Source of the DNA: Flavobacterium sp. ASW18X
GTDB taxonomy: Bacteria > Bacteroidota > Bacteroidia > Flavobacteriales > Flavobacteriaceae
Direction of reading: 5' to 3'
Assembly (NCBI RefSeq): GCF_005144745.1
Contig: NZ_SWKK01000008.1
Span: 186,001 to 250,000 of the forward strand
Length of the DNA stretch: 64,000 nucleotides
Shown here: one piece after another, positions 18,802-26,658 of the stretch
Layout of the letters: the number at the start of each line of letters is the position of its first letter
Numbering within the stretch: position 1 is the stretch's first letter
Translations under genes and position numbers: made by a program
Notes under the pieces: generated by a model
Seen by the model: only the letters and a program-made list of their open reading frames with translations
Told to the model about the DNA's origin: nothing
The model's database searches: none

Positions 18802-20012
18802 GTTGCGGCTACTAGTTTTTTGGTAATTCTGCTACTTGCAATTTTTGCGGACAGTAATCCTAAAATAAAGATAGTTGCCATCACTATTACCAAATTTATC
18901 AGTTTAAATTCTACCGGATAAGCCAAGGTAGGCGTTATTTTAAGCCACTTAAATGTAATTTGAGACAAAACTAGTACACTGCCTAAAAATAGGCCTATTA
19001 GGCCCCCTAAACTCGTAACCATTAAACCCTGTAAAAAATAGATATTACGTAGCTGAGGCAGGGTTGTACCCAAAGCATATAGGGTTTTAGAATTCTGTTG
19101 TTTGTCTAAAATCATCATAATAATTGCTCCAACAACGTTGAATAAAGCTATAATCAGTACCAAAGTGAAAATCAGATAGGTAGCAACATTTTCGGTATTA
19201 AGCATTCTATAAAGTGTACTATTTAACTCTCTTCGGCTTACAACAGTTATAGATGTTCCCAATATCTGTTGTAATTCTCGCTTTACTTTTTCTATACTTG
19301 CATTTGGATTGAGCTTAAAGTTAATTCCGCTTACTTGCGTACTGTCTTTTTCTAAAAATGCTTGAGCTATTGGCAATCGTGTAAATACATATTTTTTATC
19401 TAGATCGTCCTCAACTGCATAAACACCACTTACCACTAAAGGCATTTGGTTATAAAAACTTCTAGAGTTTAAGGCATTTGCAGAAATTGAACCTTTACCG
19501 GGTTTTAGAGTGATTGCATTTAAAGGTTTTAAGTAATTATTTAAAGGTCCGCCTAACAGATTAAAAATACCGAGACCTATCACTGCCTGATTTTCCGCTA
19601 CACCCCAATTACCAAAATACAAAGTACTATCTATTCCTGTTACCTTATGGTAAGCTTCATCTATACCTTTAAGATAGGCGATATGATTTTTCTCTTCGAA
19701 ACTAAGATAAATACGTTCCTCAATTTCTTTAGAGAAATGCGCAACCCCAGCGGCGTTTTCAAGTTCCTTCAATACAGATGGGGTAACCGTGAAAAACTTG
19801 CCACTTGTAGGTCTTGCCTTTAAATCTGGGTCAAATGTGTTTGTAAACTGAAGGCTAAACGTTTTAAGCCCAGAAAATGCAGAGAGCACAACAAACAATG
19901 CAGCTGCACCAATAACTATAACTAGAAAGGTAATGAAATTGATGATATTTACTGCATTCTGACTACTTTTGGAGCGTAAATAACGCTTTGCTATGTACGC
20001 AGAAAATCCCAA
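18798..20012 (-). CDS. FtsX/LolE-type ABC transporter permease
   Basis: This 404-residue inner-membrane protein has one N-terminal membrane segment (residues about 22-48), a large periplasmic MacB-PCD-like domain (about 50-265), and three C-terminal segments (about 275-300, 330-355, 365-390). This is the topology of the LolC/LolE/MacB permease family. In this phylum such proteins are called lipoprotein-releasing permeases, but no ATPase gene is adjacent, so the partner is elsewhere. It starts at TTG (20012), three bases after the rbfA stop, so the two genes form an operon. It converges on dusB with overlapping stop codons. Confidence 0.88.
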   Translation of the reverse strand: MGFSAYIAKRYLRSKSSQNAVNIINFITFLVIVIGAAALFVVLSAFSGLKTFSLQFTNTFDPDLKARPTSGKFFTVTPSVLKELENAAGVAHFSKEIEERIYLSFEEKNHIAYLKGIDEAYHKVTGIDSTLYFGNWGVAENQAVIGLGIFNLLGGPLNNYLKPLNAITLKPGKGSISANALNSRSFYNQMPLVVSGVYAVEDDLDKKYVFTRLPIAQAFLEKDSTQVSGINFKLNPNASIEKVKRELQQILGTSITVVSRRELNSTLYRMLNTENVATYLIFTLVLIIALFNVVGAIIMMILDKQQNSKTLYALGTTLPQLRNIYFLQGLMVTSLGGLIGLFLGSVLVLSQITFKWLKITPTLAYPVEFKLINLVIVMATIFILGLLSAKIASSRITKKLVAAT

Positions 20013-20015
20013 AAA

Positions 20016-20411
20016 TTAGTATTTTTTGCGTTTTTCTAATAAACTACGGTCAGTAATAGGGTTTTCTTCTCCCTTTAAAGATTTGTCAATCTTTTCTATA
20101 TAATCCAAAGAGTCGTCTTTATAAAAGATAAGATTAGGTACTCTCCGTAATTGATTTTTTGTGCGCTGTGCTAGTTCGTGCTTAATTAAAGGTTCGTTAG
20201 AAGTTATGCCTTTCATTAATTCATCCCCCTTGTCAGAAGGAAAAATAGATACGTAAACCTTGGCTATAGAAAGGTCTGTAGTAATAGTAACTTTAGAAAC
20301 AGAAATTAGTGTCCCCTTTAATCCTCCATCCGTTGCGGCTCTTTGCAAAACCTCTGCAAGGTCTTGTTGTAAAATGCCAGCAATCTTTCGCTGTCTTTGA
20401 GTTTCTTCCAT
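20016..20411 (-). CDS. rbfA: 30S ribosome-binding factor A
   Basis: This 131-residue protein helps mature the 16S rRNA 5' end and the 30S subunit, with a role in cold adaptation. The family signature is present: RQRKIAGILQQDLAEVLQ at the N-terminus, then LISVSKVTITTDLSIAKVYVSIFPS and the KH-like fold through RRVPNLIFYKDDSLDYIEKID. Length is typical. It leads a two-gene operon with a permease. A -7 box lies only five bases upstream of its ATG, suggesting a very short or absent leader. Confidence 0.96.
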   Translation of the reverse strand: MEETQRQRKIAGILQQDLAEVLQRAATDGGLKGTLISVSKVTITTDLSIAKVYVSIFPSDKGDELMKGITSNEPLIKHELAQRTKNQLRRVPNLIFYKDDSLDYIEKIDKSLKGEENPITDRSLLEKRKKY

Positions 20412-20416
20412 AATTG

Positions 20417-20424
20417 CAAAATTA
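20417..20424 (-). promoter_or_regulatory. Putative -7 box of the rbfA operon
   Basis: TAATTTTG on the minus strand exactly matches TAnnTTTG and ends five bases before the rbfA ATG. This would give a near-leaderless transcript. No clear -33 element is visible. Confidence 0.5.
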
Positions 20425-20480
20425 CCTATTTCCTTGGCAATCTATTGTATTGCCGTATTTTTAAATAAAAATTTAAGAAT

Positions 20481-20885
20481 ATGAACAAGATAGAACATTT
20501 AGGAATAGCTGTAAAAGATTTAGAGGCTTCTAATGAATTGTTCGCAAAATTATTAGGAACAAAGCACTATAAGATAGAAGAAGTTGCATCAGAAGGGGTA
20601 AAAACTTCTTTTTTTAAAAGTGGACCTAATAAAATAGAGTTATTAGAGGCTACCCAAGCAGATAGCCCTATAGCTAAGTTTATAGAGAAGAAAGGAGAGG
20701 GGGTACACCATGTTGCTTTTGCTGTAGAAAACATAGATAAGGAAATAGAAAGATTAAAGAAAGAGGGTTTTACGGTATTGAATGAATCTCCCAAAAAAGG
20801 AGCAGATAATAAATGGGTTGCCTTTTTACACCCTAAAACCACTAATGGTGTGTTAATAGAGTTGTGCCAAGAAATAACGGAATAA
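20481..20885 (+). CDS. mce: Methylmalonyl-CoA epimerase
   Basis: This 134-residue single-domain VOC-fold enzyme interconverts the (R) and (S) forms of methylmalonyl-CoA in the propionate/succinate pathway. Metal-ligand regions fit the family: IEHLGIAVKDLEAS (His), GVHHVAFAVENI (His) and a C-terminal GVLIELCQ (Glu). It stands alone here; mutase genes are not in the window. It is transcribed away from rbfA and followed by a tRNA gene. Confidence 0.93.
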   Translation: MNKIEHLGIAVKDLEASNELFAKLLGTKHYKIEEVASEGVKTSFFKSGPNKIELLEATQADSPIAKFIEKKGEGVHHVAFAVENIDKEIERLKKEGFTVLNESPKKGADNKWVAFLHPKTTNGVLIELCQEITE

Positions 20886-20896
20886 GCTCAAATTAT

Positions 20897-20928
20897 TTTG
20901 GTGTAATAAAAAATAAAATTTAATTTTG
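20897..20928 (+). promoter_or_regulatory. Promoter of the tRNA gene
   Basis: TTTG (20897-20900) and TAATTTTG (20921-20928) are exact matches to the Bacteroidota -33 and -7 elements, with a 20-base spacer. The tRNA begins 15 bases downstream. This is the best-formed promoter in the window. Confidence 0.8.
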
Positions 20929-20942
20929 CACCCCTAGAAATA

Positions 20943-21019
20943 GGTCCTATAGCTCAGTTGGTTAGAGTAGCTGACTCATAATCAGTTGGTCCCTGGTTCG
21001 AGCCCAGGTGGGACCACCA
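20943..21019 (+). tRNA. tRNA with CAU anticodon (elongator Met, or Ile2)
   Basis: This is a 77-nt cloverleaf. The acceptor stem pairs GGTCCTA with TGGGACC (one G-T pair). The D-arm region is TAGCTCAGTTGGTTAGAG. The anticodon stem-loop GCTGA-CTCATAA-TCAGT gives anticodon CAT, the T-arm contains GGTTCGAGCC, and an encoded ACCA end is present. It lacks the three G-C anticodon-stem pairs of initiator tRNA. CAT could also be a lysidine-modified Ile2 tRNA; Met is the default reading. Confidence 0.93.
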
Positions 21020-21023
21020 ACAG

Positions 21024-21056
21024 CCCTTCTAAGTCTTTGATTTAGAAGGGTTTTTT
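21024..21056 (+). terminator. Rho-independent terminator after the tRNA
   Basis: Arms CCCTTCTAA (21024-21032) and TTAGAAGGG (21042-21050) form a perfect 9-bp stem with a 9-base loop, followed by six T. Confidence 0.9.
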
Positions 21057-21350
21057 ATTTTAAGACTAGCAGAAGACGTGGCAATATTTATACTTCTACT
21101 GTACAAATTCTGGGCTTTATACTTAATTATTCAATTAATTATTGGTTGGCCTGACCACTACAATATGTGATAAATTTCATTTTTATAAGGCATGTGCTTT
21201 AGTTTTAAGTAAATATTATTTAGAAAAATATTGTAAACAGCGGTTCTAAGGATAGGCTTTATATAGAAAAATTAGCCCTTATAACAAAATTGTAAATTGT
21301 TTCAGGTTTTCCTATTTTAGAGATTACTTAAATTTAAAGTAGAATCCGAC

Positions 21351-21548
21351 ATGGAAAAGGTATTCAACAAAATGGATGCCACACAGAGCAAAATGGAAAT
21401 CATGCAAACCGAAATGGATATGTTTCGGGATAAGATGTCAACTCAGTACGAGACCCTTAATTCAAAGTACAACGTACTTATCGGAATGATAAGTTTTATA
21501 GGCTTCGTGATTACCGTGGTAACCATCGTTTCACAATTATTAAAATAG
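21351..21548 (+). CDS. Small coiled-coil protein with C-terminal membrane anchor
   Basis: I do not recognise this 65-residue protein. Residues 1-40 are rich in Met, Lys, Glu and Gln with heptad-like spacing (KMDATQSKMEIMQTEMD), suggesting a coiled coil. Residues 43-62 (VLIGMISFIGFVITVVTIV) form one membrane segment. A perfect palindromic terminator overlaps its stop codon, which supports it as a real transcribed gene. It lies alone between the tRNA and the recombinase, in what seems to be the left edge of the accessory region. Confidence 0.65.
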   Translation: MEKVFNKMDATQSKMEIMQTEMDMFRDKMSTQYETLNSKYNVLIGMISFIGFVITVVTIVSQLLK

Positions 21549-21563
21549 CCCTAGGGCTATTTT
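21542..21563 (+). terminator. Palindromic terminator overlapping a stop codon
   Basis: AAAATAGCCC and GGGCTATTTT flank a central TA, giving a 22-base perfect palindrome. It contains the TAG stop of the small coiled-coil gene and ends in T residues, so it can terminate in either direction. Confidence 0.7.
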
Positions 21564-21746
21564 ATATTATGGATTTCCTCACGTATCGAGTATTTAGAAA
21601 TCCTTTTTTTTGTCATGGTTTTTGAATAACCAAAAACACACGCAAAAAGTAATAATCCGAACTTTAATCAGTCTTGCTAAAAATAGGCGTTCCTTCGTAA
21701 ATATTTCATCGATACCCATATTCCATAAAAGGCTTATTTAAACCAC

Positions 21747-21762
21747 CCTTTTTTTGAACTTT
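21747..21762 (-). repeat. Core repeat copy 1 (inverted relative to the others)
   Basis: On the minus strand this reads AAAGTTCAAAAAAAGG, identical to five plus-strand copies further right (35315, 40155, 41364, 42507, 54827). It lies about 90 bases upstream of the serine recombinase gene, at the left side of the accessory region. Confidence 0.75.
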
Positions 21763-21787
21763 AATTTCAAAACCTAATTCTTAATTC

Positions 21788-21811
21788 TGTACGGTTTACT
21801 ATTTCCGTACA
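21788..21811. promoter_or_regulatory. Inverted repeat upstream of the serine recombinase
   Basis: TGTACGG and CCGTACA are perfect 7-bp arms around a 10-base AT-rich centre, 40 bases before the recombinase start. The size suits an operator or a serine-recombinase crossover/accessory site. Function is inferred from position only. Confidence 0.45.
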
Positions 21812-21850
21812 CTTAAATAGTTTACCTTGTATACGTTTTAATACCACAGT

Positions 21851-22519
21851 ATGAAATTTGGTTACGCTCGGGTTAGCACAAAATCCCAAAAACACGATTT
21901 ACAAGTAGATGCTTTTTTAAAAGAAGGGATACACCCTCCTAATATTTATACCGATGTTTCTTCTGGAGCCAAAGCGGAACGGCAAGGTTTGGATGATATG
22001 CTTAAAAAGTTACGCGAAGGCGATACCGTAATAGTTTGGAAGTTAGACCGGATAGCGAGGAGCCTTTCCCATTTGGCAAAGTTGGTAGAAGAGTTTGAAC
22101 AAAAAGGCGTACATTTCAAGAGTATTCAGGAAAGTTTTATCGACACCACTTCCCCCCATGGTCGATTTATATTTAACATATTCGCCTCCGTGGCCCAATT
22201 AGAAAGAGATATCATAATAGAAAGAACACGAGCAGGTCTGGAAAGCTCTAGACGTAGGGGCGTTAGAATAGGCAGAAAGCCTGGGCTAAGCAAAAAGGCA
22301 GAACAAAAAGCTATTTTGGCGGAACGCTATTATAGGGATAACGAATTGAGCGTTGAAGAAATCATGAAACTAATTGATGTGGGTTCCAAGAAAACCCTTT
22401 ATAAATATCTCGCTATTCGTGGACGAAGAACCTGTAAGGAATGTGGAACTTTGTTCTGGGATAAAGAACAAGAATTAGACAACGCTTTTTGTTCAAAACA
22501 CAAACCAATTAAGAATTAA
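21851..22519 (+). CDS. Small serine recombinase (resolvase/invertase) with C-terminal zinc finger
   Basis: This 222-residue site-specific DNA recombinase has the catalytic Ser9 in YARVSTKSQ, the usual WKLDRIARS segment, and [20 protein letters not shown] before the long E helix. The DNA-binding region (about 148-192) is a resolvase helix-turn-helix ([21 protein letters not shown]). An added tail carries a probable zinc site C195-x2-C198...C214-x2-H217, not part of standard Hin/Pin proteins. It starts a run of eight genes transcribed the same way, 32 bases before the DUF2130 gene. It may invert, resolve or mobilise DNA in this island; no inverted hsdS copies are seen. Confidence 0.92.
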   Translation: MKFGYARVSTKSQKHDLQVDAFLKEGIHPPNIYTDVSSGAKAERQGLDDMLKKLREGDTVIVWKLDRIARSLSHLAKLVEEFEQKGVHFKSIQESFIDTTSPHGRFIFNIFASVAQLERDIIIERTRAGLESSRRRGVRIGRKPGLSKKAEQKAILAERYYRDNELSVEEIMKLIDVGSKKTLYKYLAIRGRRTCKECGTLFWDKEQELDNAFCSKHKPIKN

Positions 22520-22551
22520 GAATTGTTTCGATTACAAATAATGTCATTAAA

Positions 22552-23826
22552 ATGAATAAAAATACAGAAGTTAAATGTCCAAATTGTCATGAAGTCTTTA
22601 AAGTGGACGATTCGGTTTATTCTGATATAGTTAAGCAAGTTCGGGACCAACAGTTCCAAGATGAAATTAATAATCGCTTGGATATTGCAGAAAGGCAAAA
22701 GGCTGATGCTCTTCAATTGAAAGAGTCTCAGTTAATAAACGAATTCCAACAAAAATTTGCTGAAAAACAAAGAGAGATAGATAGCCTTCGAGAGAAAAGC
22801 AAGACGGAGCTAATCCAGGAAGTCTCAAAAAAAGACAATACAATTAGGGACTTACAATCCAAATTAGAGCAAGCGGAAACACAAAAGAAACTGGAACTGC
22901 AAGAGGCAGTCAGTGTCTTAGAAAAGGAAAAGGACAAACTAGAAAACAACCTTAAAACTAAAGAGGTAGAAAAAGAATTATTAGCCAAATCTCTAAAAGA
23001 TGATTTTAGAAGGGAGTTGGAAACCAAAGACCAAGTCATAAAATACCGTGACGAAGAAATTGAGCGCTTAAAAGATTACAAACAAAAGCTTTCAACCAAA
23101 ATGGTTGGCGAAACTCTAGAACAACACTGCGAAATTGAGTTTAATAAAATAAGACCTACGGCTTTTCCAAATGCCTATTTTGAAAAGGATAACGATGCTT
23201 CCGGCGGTAGCAAGGGTGATTTTATTTTTAAGGATAAGGATGAAAATGATAATGAAATTGTATCCATTATGTTTGAAATGAAAAATGAAAATGACCAAAC
23301 TGCCACTAAAAAACGGAATGAAGATTTTTTTGCCAAATTGGATAAAGATAGAAATGCCAAGGGATGCGAATATGCCGTGCTTGTTTCGTTATTAGAGGCT
23401 GACAATGAGTTTTACAATACAGGAATAGTGGACGTTTCTTATAAATATGACAAGATGTATGTTATTCGTCCGCAATTTTTTATTCCGATGATTACCCTAT
23501 TACGCAACGCAGGTAAAAAATCACTGGAGTATAAAACGGAGCTCAGTATTATGCGAAATCAAAATTTAGATATTACCAATTTCGAAGAAAAAATCAATGA
23601 TTTTAAAACTGGATTTGCTCGAAACTATGATTTAGCTAGTAGACAGTTTGGGGATGCAATCAAAGAAATTGATAAAACCATAACGCATTTACAAAAGACA
23701 AAAGATGCACTGCTGGCATCTGTTAATAATTTACGTTTGGCAAATAACAAAGCGGAGGATTTAACTATAAAGAAGTTAACCTACAACAATCCTACCATGA
23801 AGGAAAAATTTAATGAATTAAAGTAA
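22552..23826 (+). CDS. DUF2130 protein: zinc ribbon, coiled coil and nuclease-like domain
   Basis: This 424-residue protein starts with a zinc-ribbon-like half (C9-P-N-C12), followed by a long charged coiled coil (about 40-180) and a C-terminal DUF2130 domain (about 185-355). That domain contains SKGDFIFKD and later [11 protein letters not shown], an arrangement resembling a PD-(D/E)xK nuclease core (D then E-x-K). A second coiled region ends the protein. DUF2130 genes are often found next to restriction systems; the exact role is unknown. It sits between the recombinase and hsdM, with gaps of 32 and 17 bases, in a probable defence operon. Confidence 0.85.
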   Translation: MNKNTEVKCPNCHEVFKVDDSVYSDIVKQVRDQQFQDEINNRLDIAERQKADALQLKESQLINEFQQKFAEKQREIDSLREKSKTELIQEVSKKDNTIRDLQSKLEQAETQKKLELQEAVSVLEKEKDKLENNLKTKEVEKELLAKSLKDDFRRELETKDQVIKYRDEEIERLKDYKQKLSTKMVGETLEQHCEIEFNKIRPTAFPNAYFEKDNDASGGSKGDFIFKDKDENDNEIVSIMFEMKNENDQTATKKRNEDFFAKLDKDRNAKGCEYAVLVSLLEADNEFYNTGIVDVSYKYDKMYVIRPQFFIPMITLLRNAGKKSLEYKTELSIMRNQNLDITNFEEKINDFKTGFARNYDLASRQFGDAIKEIDKTITHLQKTKDALLASVNNLRLANNKAEDLTIKKLTYNNPTMKEKFNELK

Positions 23827-23843
23827 AATAACCCAACCAATAA

Positions 23844-25409
23844 ATGGCCAAGAAAAAAGTACTGAAGACCAAATCTATAGAAGAAACCCTTTGGCAGTCT
23901 TGCGATAAGCTAAGAGGTTCCGTAGAACCCTCAGAATACAAACACGTAGTATTAGGGTTGATTTTTCTAAAATTTACCAGTGATAAATTTGAACAACGCA
24001 GACAGGAACTCATTGCAGAAGGTAAAGAGAAATATGTAGAAATGAAGGATTTCTACAATATGAAAAATGTTTTTTTCTTGGAAGAAGTTTCTCGTTGGTC
24101 TTATATCAGTAAAAATGCAAAGCAAGATGATATCGCTATTAAAATTGATACGGCTTTGCATACCATTGAAAAAAACAATCCTTCTTTAAAAGGAGCCTTA
24201 CCCGACAACTATTTCTCTCGCTTAGGTTTAGACAAATCCAAATTAGGGTCCCTACTCGATAAAATAAATGAGATAGATACGCTACAAAATGAAGGTCAGG
24301 ATATTGTTGGAAGAGTGTACGAATATTTCTTAGCAAACTTTGCCTTAAAAGAAGGAAAAGGAAAAGGTGAATTCTACACCCCAAAAAGTATTGTAAATCT
24401 TATTGCCGAAATGATAGAACCCTATAAAGGGATTATCTATGACCCTGCCTGTGGTTCTGGTGGAATGTTTGTACAGTCCATTAAGTTTATAGAAAATCAT
24501 CACGGTAATAAGAAAGAGGTCTCTATATATGGTCAAGAATACACGAACACTACGTATAAACTGGCTAAGATGAATTTAGCCATTCGTGGAATTGCTGCCA
24601 ATTTAGGAGATAAGGCAGCCGATACCTTTGCTCAAGACCAACACAAAGATTTAAAAGCCGATTACATTATGGCAAACCCTCCTTTCAACCAAAAAGATTG
24701 GAGAGGTGCTGATGAACTTATAGACGACCCACGTTGGATAGACTACGATGTGCCACCAAAAAGCAACGCCAACTATGGTTGGATTTTGAATATGGTAAGT
24801 AAACTTTCCGAAAATGGTGTAGCAGGATTTATTTTGGCAAATGGAGCTTTATCTGGTGGTGGTGAAGAATATAAAATCCGTAGAAAGTTGGTTGAAAACA
24901 ACTTGGTAGAAGCCATTATCATTTTACCGCAAAATATGTTCTATACCACTAATATTAGTGTGACACTTTGGATTTTAAACAAAAACAAAACCGAACGAAC
25001 TGTTGAATTGCCGGACACCAAACGTTACTACCGTAATCGTGAGGATGAAATTTTGTTTATGGACTTGCGCCAAATAGGAGAACCCTTTGAAAAAAAATAC
25101 ACCCAATTTTCAGCACAACACATTCAAGATATTGCCAAAATCTACCACAATTGGCAACAAGCAGACACAGATTATAAAAACGTACCTGAATACTGTTACA
25201 GTGCCAATTTAGAAGAAGTTGCTAAAAAAGACTTCTCGTTGGTGCCTAGTAAATATATCGAGTTTGTAAACCGTGACGAGAATATCAATTTTGATGAGAA
25301 AATGACGACTCTACAAACGGATTTAAGCGACTTGTTACAACAAGAAGCCGAGAGCAAAACCCAATTGTTAAACGTGTTTAAAGAATTAGGTTATGAGCTC
25401 GAATTATAA
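23844..25409 (+). CDS. hsdM: Type I restriction-modification methyltransferase subunit
   Basis: This 521-residue N6-adenine DNA methyltransferase is the M subunit, which with HsdS marks the host site and with HsdR forms the restriction complex. An HsdM N-terminal helical domain (ETLWQSCDKLRGS...EYKHVVLGLIFLK) precedes the catalytic domain. Motif I is D200-PACGSGGMF and motif IV is N278-PPFN. The fragment GRVYEYFLANFA is typical of HsdM. It overlaps hsdS by 17 bases. It lies inside an eight-gene unit with a toxin-like ATPase between hsdS and hsdR. Confidence 0.96.
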   Translation: MAKKKVLKTKSIEETLWQSCDKLRGSVEPSEYKHVVLGLIFLKFTSDKFEQRRQELIAEGKEKYVEMKDFYNMKNVFFLEEVSRWSYISKNAKQDDIAIKIDTALHTIEKNNPSLKGALPDNYFSRLGLDKSKLGSLLDKINEIDTLQNEGQDIVGRVYEYFLANFALKEGKGKGEFYTPKSIVNLIAEMIEPYKGIIYDPACGSGGMFVQSIKFIENHHGNKKEVSIYGQEYTNTTYKLAKMNLAIRGIAANLGDKAADTFAQDQHKDLKADYIMANPPFNQKDWRGADELIDDPRWIDYDVPPKSNANYGWILNMVSKLSENGVAGFILANGALSGGGEEYKIRRKLVENNLVEAIIILPQNMFYTTNISVTLWILNKNKTERTVELPDTKRYYRNREDEILFMDLRQIGEPFEKKYTQFSAQHIQDIAKIYHNWQQADTDYKNVPEYCYSANLEEVAKKDFSLVPSKYIEFVNRDENINFDEKMTTLQTDLSDLLQQEAESKTQLLNVFKELGYELEL

Positions 25410-26658
25410 AAGAATCGGTGATTACATAGAGCTTGTTGATGAAAGAAATACTGATTTAAGTATTGATTTACTGCTAGGTTTAACAGTAGAAAAGAGATTT
25501 ATTCCATCTGTTGCAAATACAGTTGGGACGAATATGAAGAATTACAAAATTATTCGAAAGAATCAATTTGCGTGTAGTACAATGCAAGTACGTAGAGATA
25601 AAAAAATGCCTGTTGCTATCTTAAAGGACTTTGAAAAAGCTATTATCTCTCAAGCCTATCCGGTTTTTCAAGTTGTCGATGAATCTATACTTGACCCCGA
25701 TTATTTAATGATGTGGTTTTCACGTGCAGAGTTTGACAGACAAGCCACATTTCACGCTGTCGGTGGTGTAAGAGGTAGTTTAGAATGGGAAGATTTTCTT
25801 GATTTTGAACTCCCCATCCCCTCTATAGAAAAACAACGCGAAATAGTTAACGAATACAACACCGTTACCAACCGCATCAAACTCAACGAACAACTCAACC
25901 AAAAACTAGAAGAGACTGCTCAAGCTTTATATAAACATTGGTTTGTGGAGTTTGAGTTTCCAAATGAAGATGGGAAGCCATATAAGTCTAGTGGTGGAAA
26001 AATGGTGTATACCGAGGAGTTGGATAAGGAGATTCCTGAGGGGTGGAGTGTTGGAAATATAGAAGATTTGTGTGAAATAATGGATGGTGATAGAGGTCGG
26101 AATTATCCTAGTCAACAACATTTTTCAGAAAACGGCTATTGTTTGTTTCTAAATGCAGGAAACGTAACAAAGAGTGGCTTTGACCTCTCAAATAATAGTT
26201 TCATTACCAAAGAAAGAGATGAATTACTAAGAAAGGGAAAATTGAAAAGAAAGGATACAGTTCTTACTACAAGAGGAACTGTTGGGAATTTAGCATATTA
26301 CAGCGAACAAATAGAGTTTGAGCATTTAAGAATTAATTCTGGAATGGTGATTTTTCGACCGAAAGAATTTAACAATTCATTATTCTTATACTACTTGATG
26401 AGAAGTCAGGAAATGACAAACAATATTGAAAACTTTTTATCAGGTTCAGCTCAACCTCAGTTGCCTATAAAGGACATTAAAAGAATATTGGTATTGATAC
26501 CTATTCAAAGTAAAATTCATTCTTTTTCTGATTTAAGTATACCAATTCAAAATCAGATTGAATTACAAAAGAAAGAAATTAGAAAGCTACTTGAACTGAA
26601 AGACTTGCTTCTCACAAAAATGACCAAAGTTGAACAGGAAAAAGAGGTCGTGATATGA
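25393..26658 (+). CDS. hsdS: Type I restriction-modification specificity subunit
   Basis: This 421-residue protein has two target-recognition domains (about 5-150 and 210-375), each followed by a conserved helical spacer. The central spacer contains IPSIEKQREIVNEYNTVTNRIKLNEQ and the phrase ALYKHWFVEFEFP. The two recognition domains determine the halves of the bipartite DNA target, which cannot be read from sequence. It overlaps hsdM by 17 bases and the next ATPase gene by four (ATGA). Only one hsdS is present, with no truncated or inverted cassettes that would indicate phase-variable specificity. Confidence 0.95.
   Translation: MSSNYKRIGDYIELVDERNTDLSIDLLLGLTVEKRFIPSVANTVGTNMKNYKIIRKNQFACSTMQVRRDKKMPVAILKDFEKAIISQAYPVFQVVDESILDPDYLMMWFSRAEFDRQATFHAVGGVRGSLEWEDFLDFELPIPSIEKQREIVNEYNTVTNRIKLNEQLNQKLEETAQALYKHWFVEFEFPNEDGKPYKSSGGKMVYTEELDKEIPEGWSVGNIEDLCEIMDGDRGRNYPSQQHFSENGYCLFLNAGNVTKSGFDLSNNSFITKERDELLRKGKLKRKDTVLTTRGTVGNLAYYSEQIEFEHLRINSGMVIFRPKEFNNSLFLYYLMRSQEMTNNIENFLSGSAQPQLPIKDIKRILVLIPIQSKIHSFSDLSIPIQNQIELQKKEIRKLLELKDLLLTKMTKVEQEKEVVI

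Noticed and set aside
20943-21019. tRNA 3' end as the attachment site of the accessory region
   Set aside because: I found no second copy of the tRNA 3' end near the right edge, and no tyrosine integrase gene is present.
25393-26658. Possible phase-variable hsdS cassettes driven by the serine recombinase
   Set aside because: Only one full hsdS gene is present and no inverted partial copy of its recognition domains is seen in the window.
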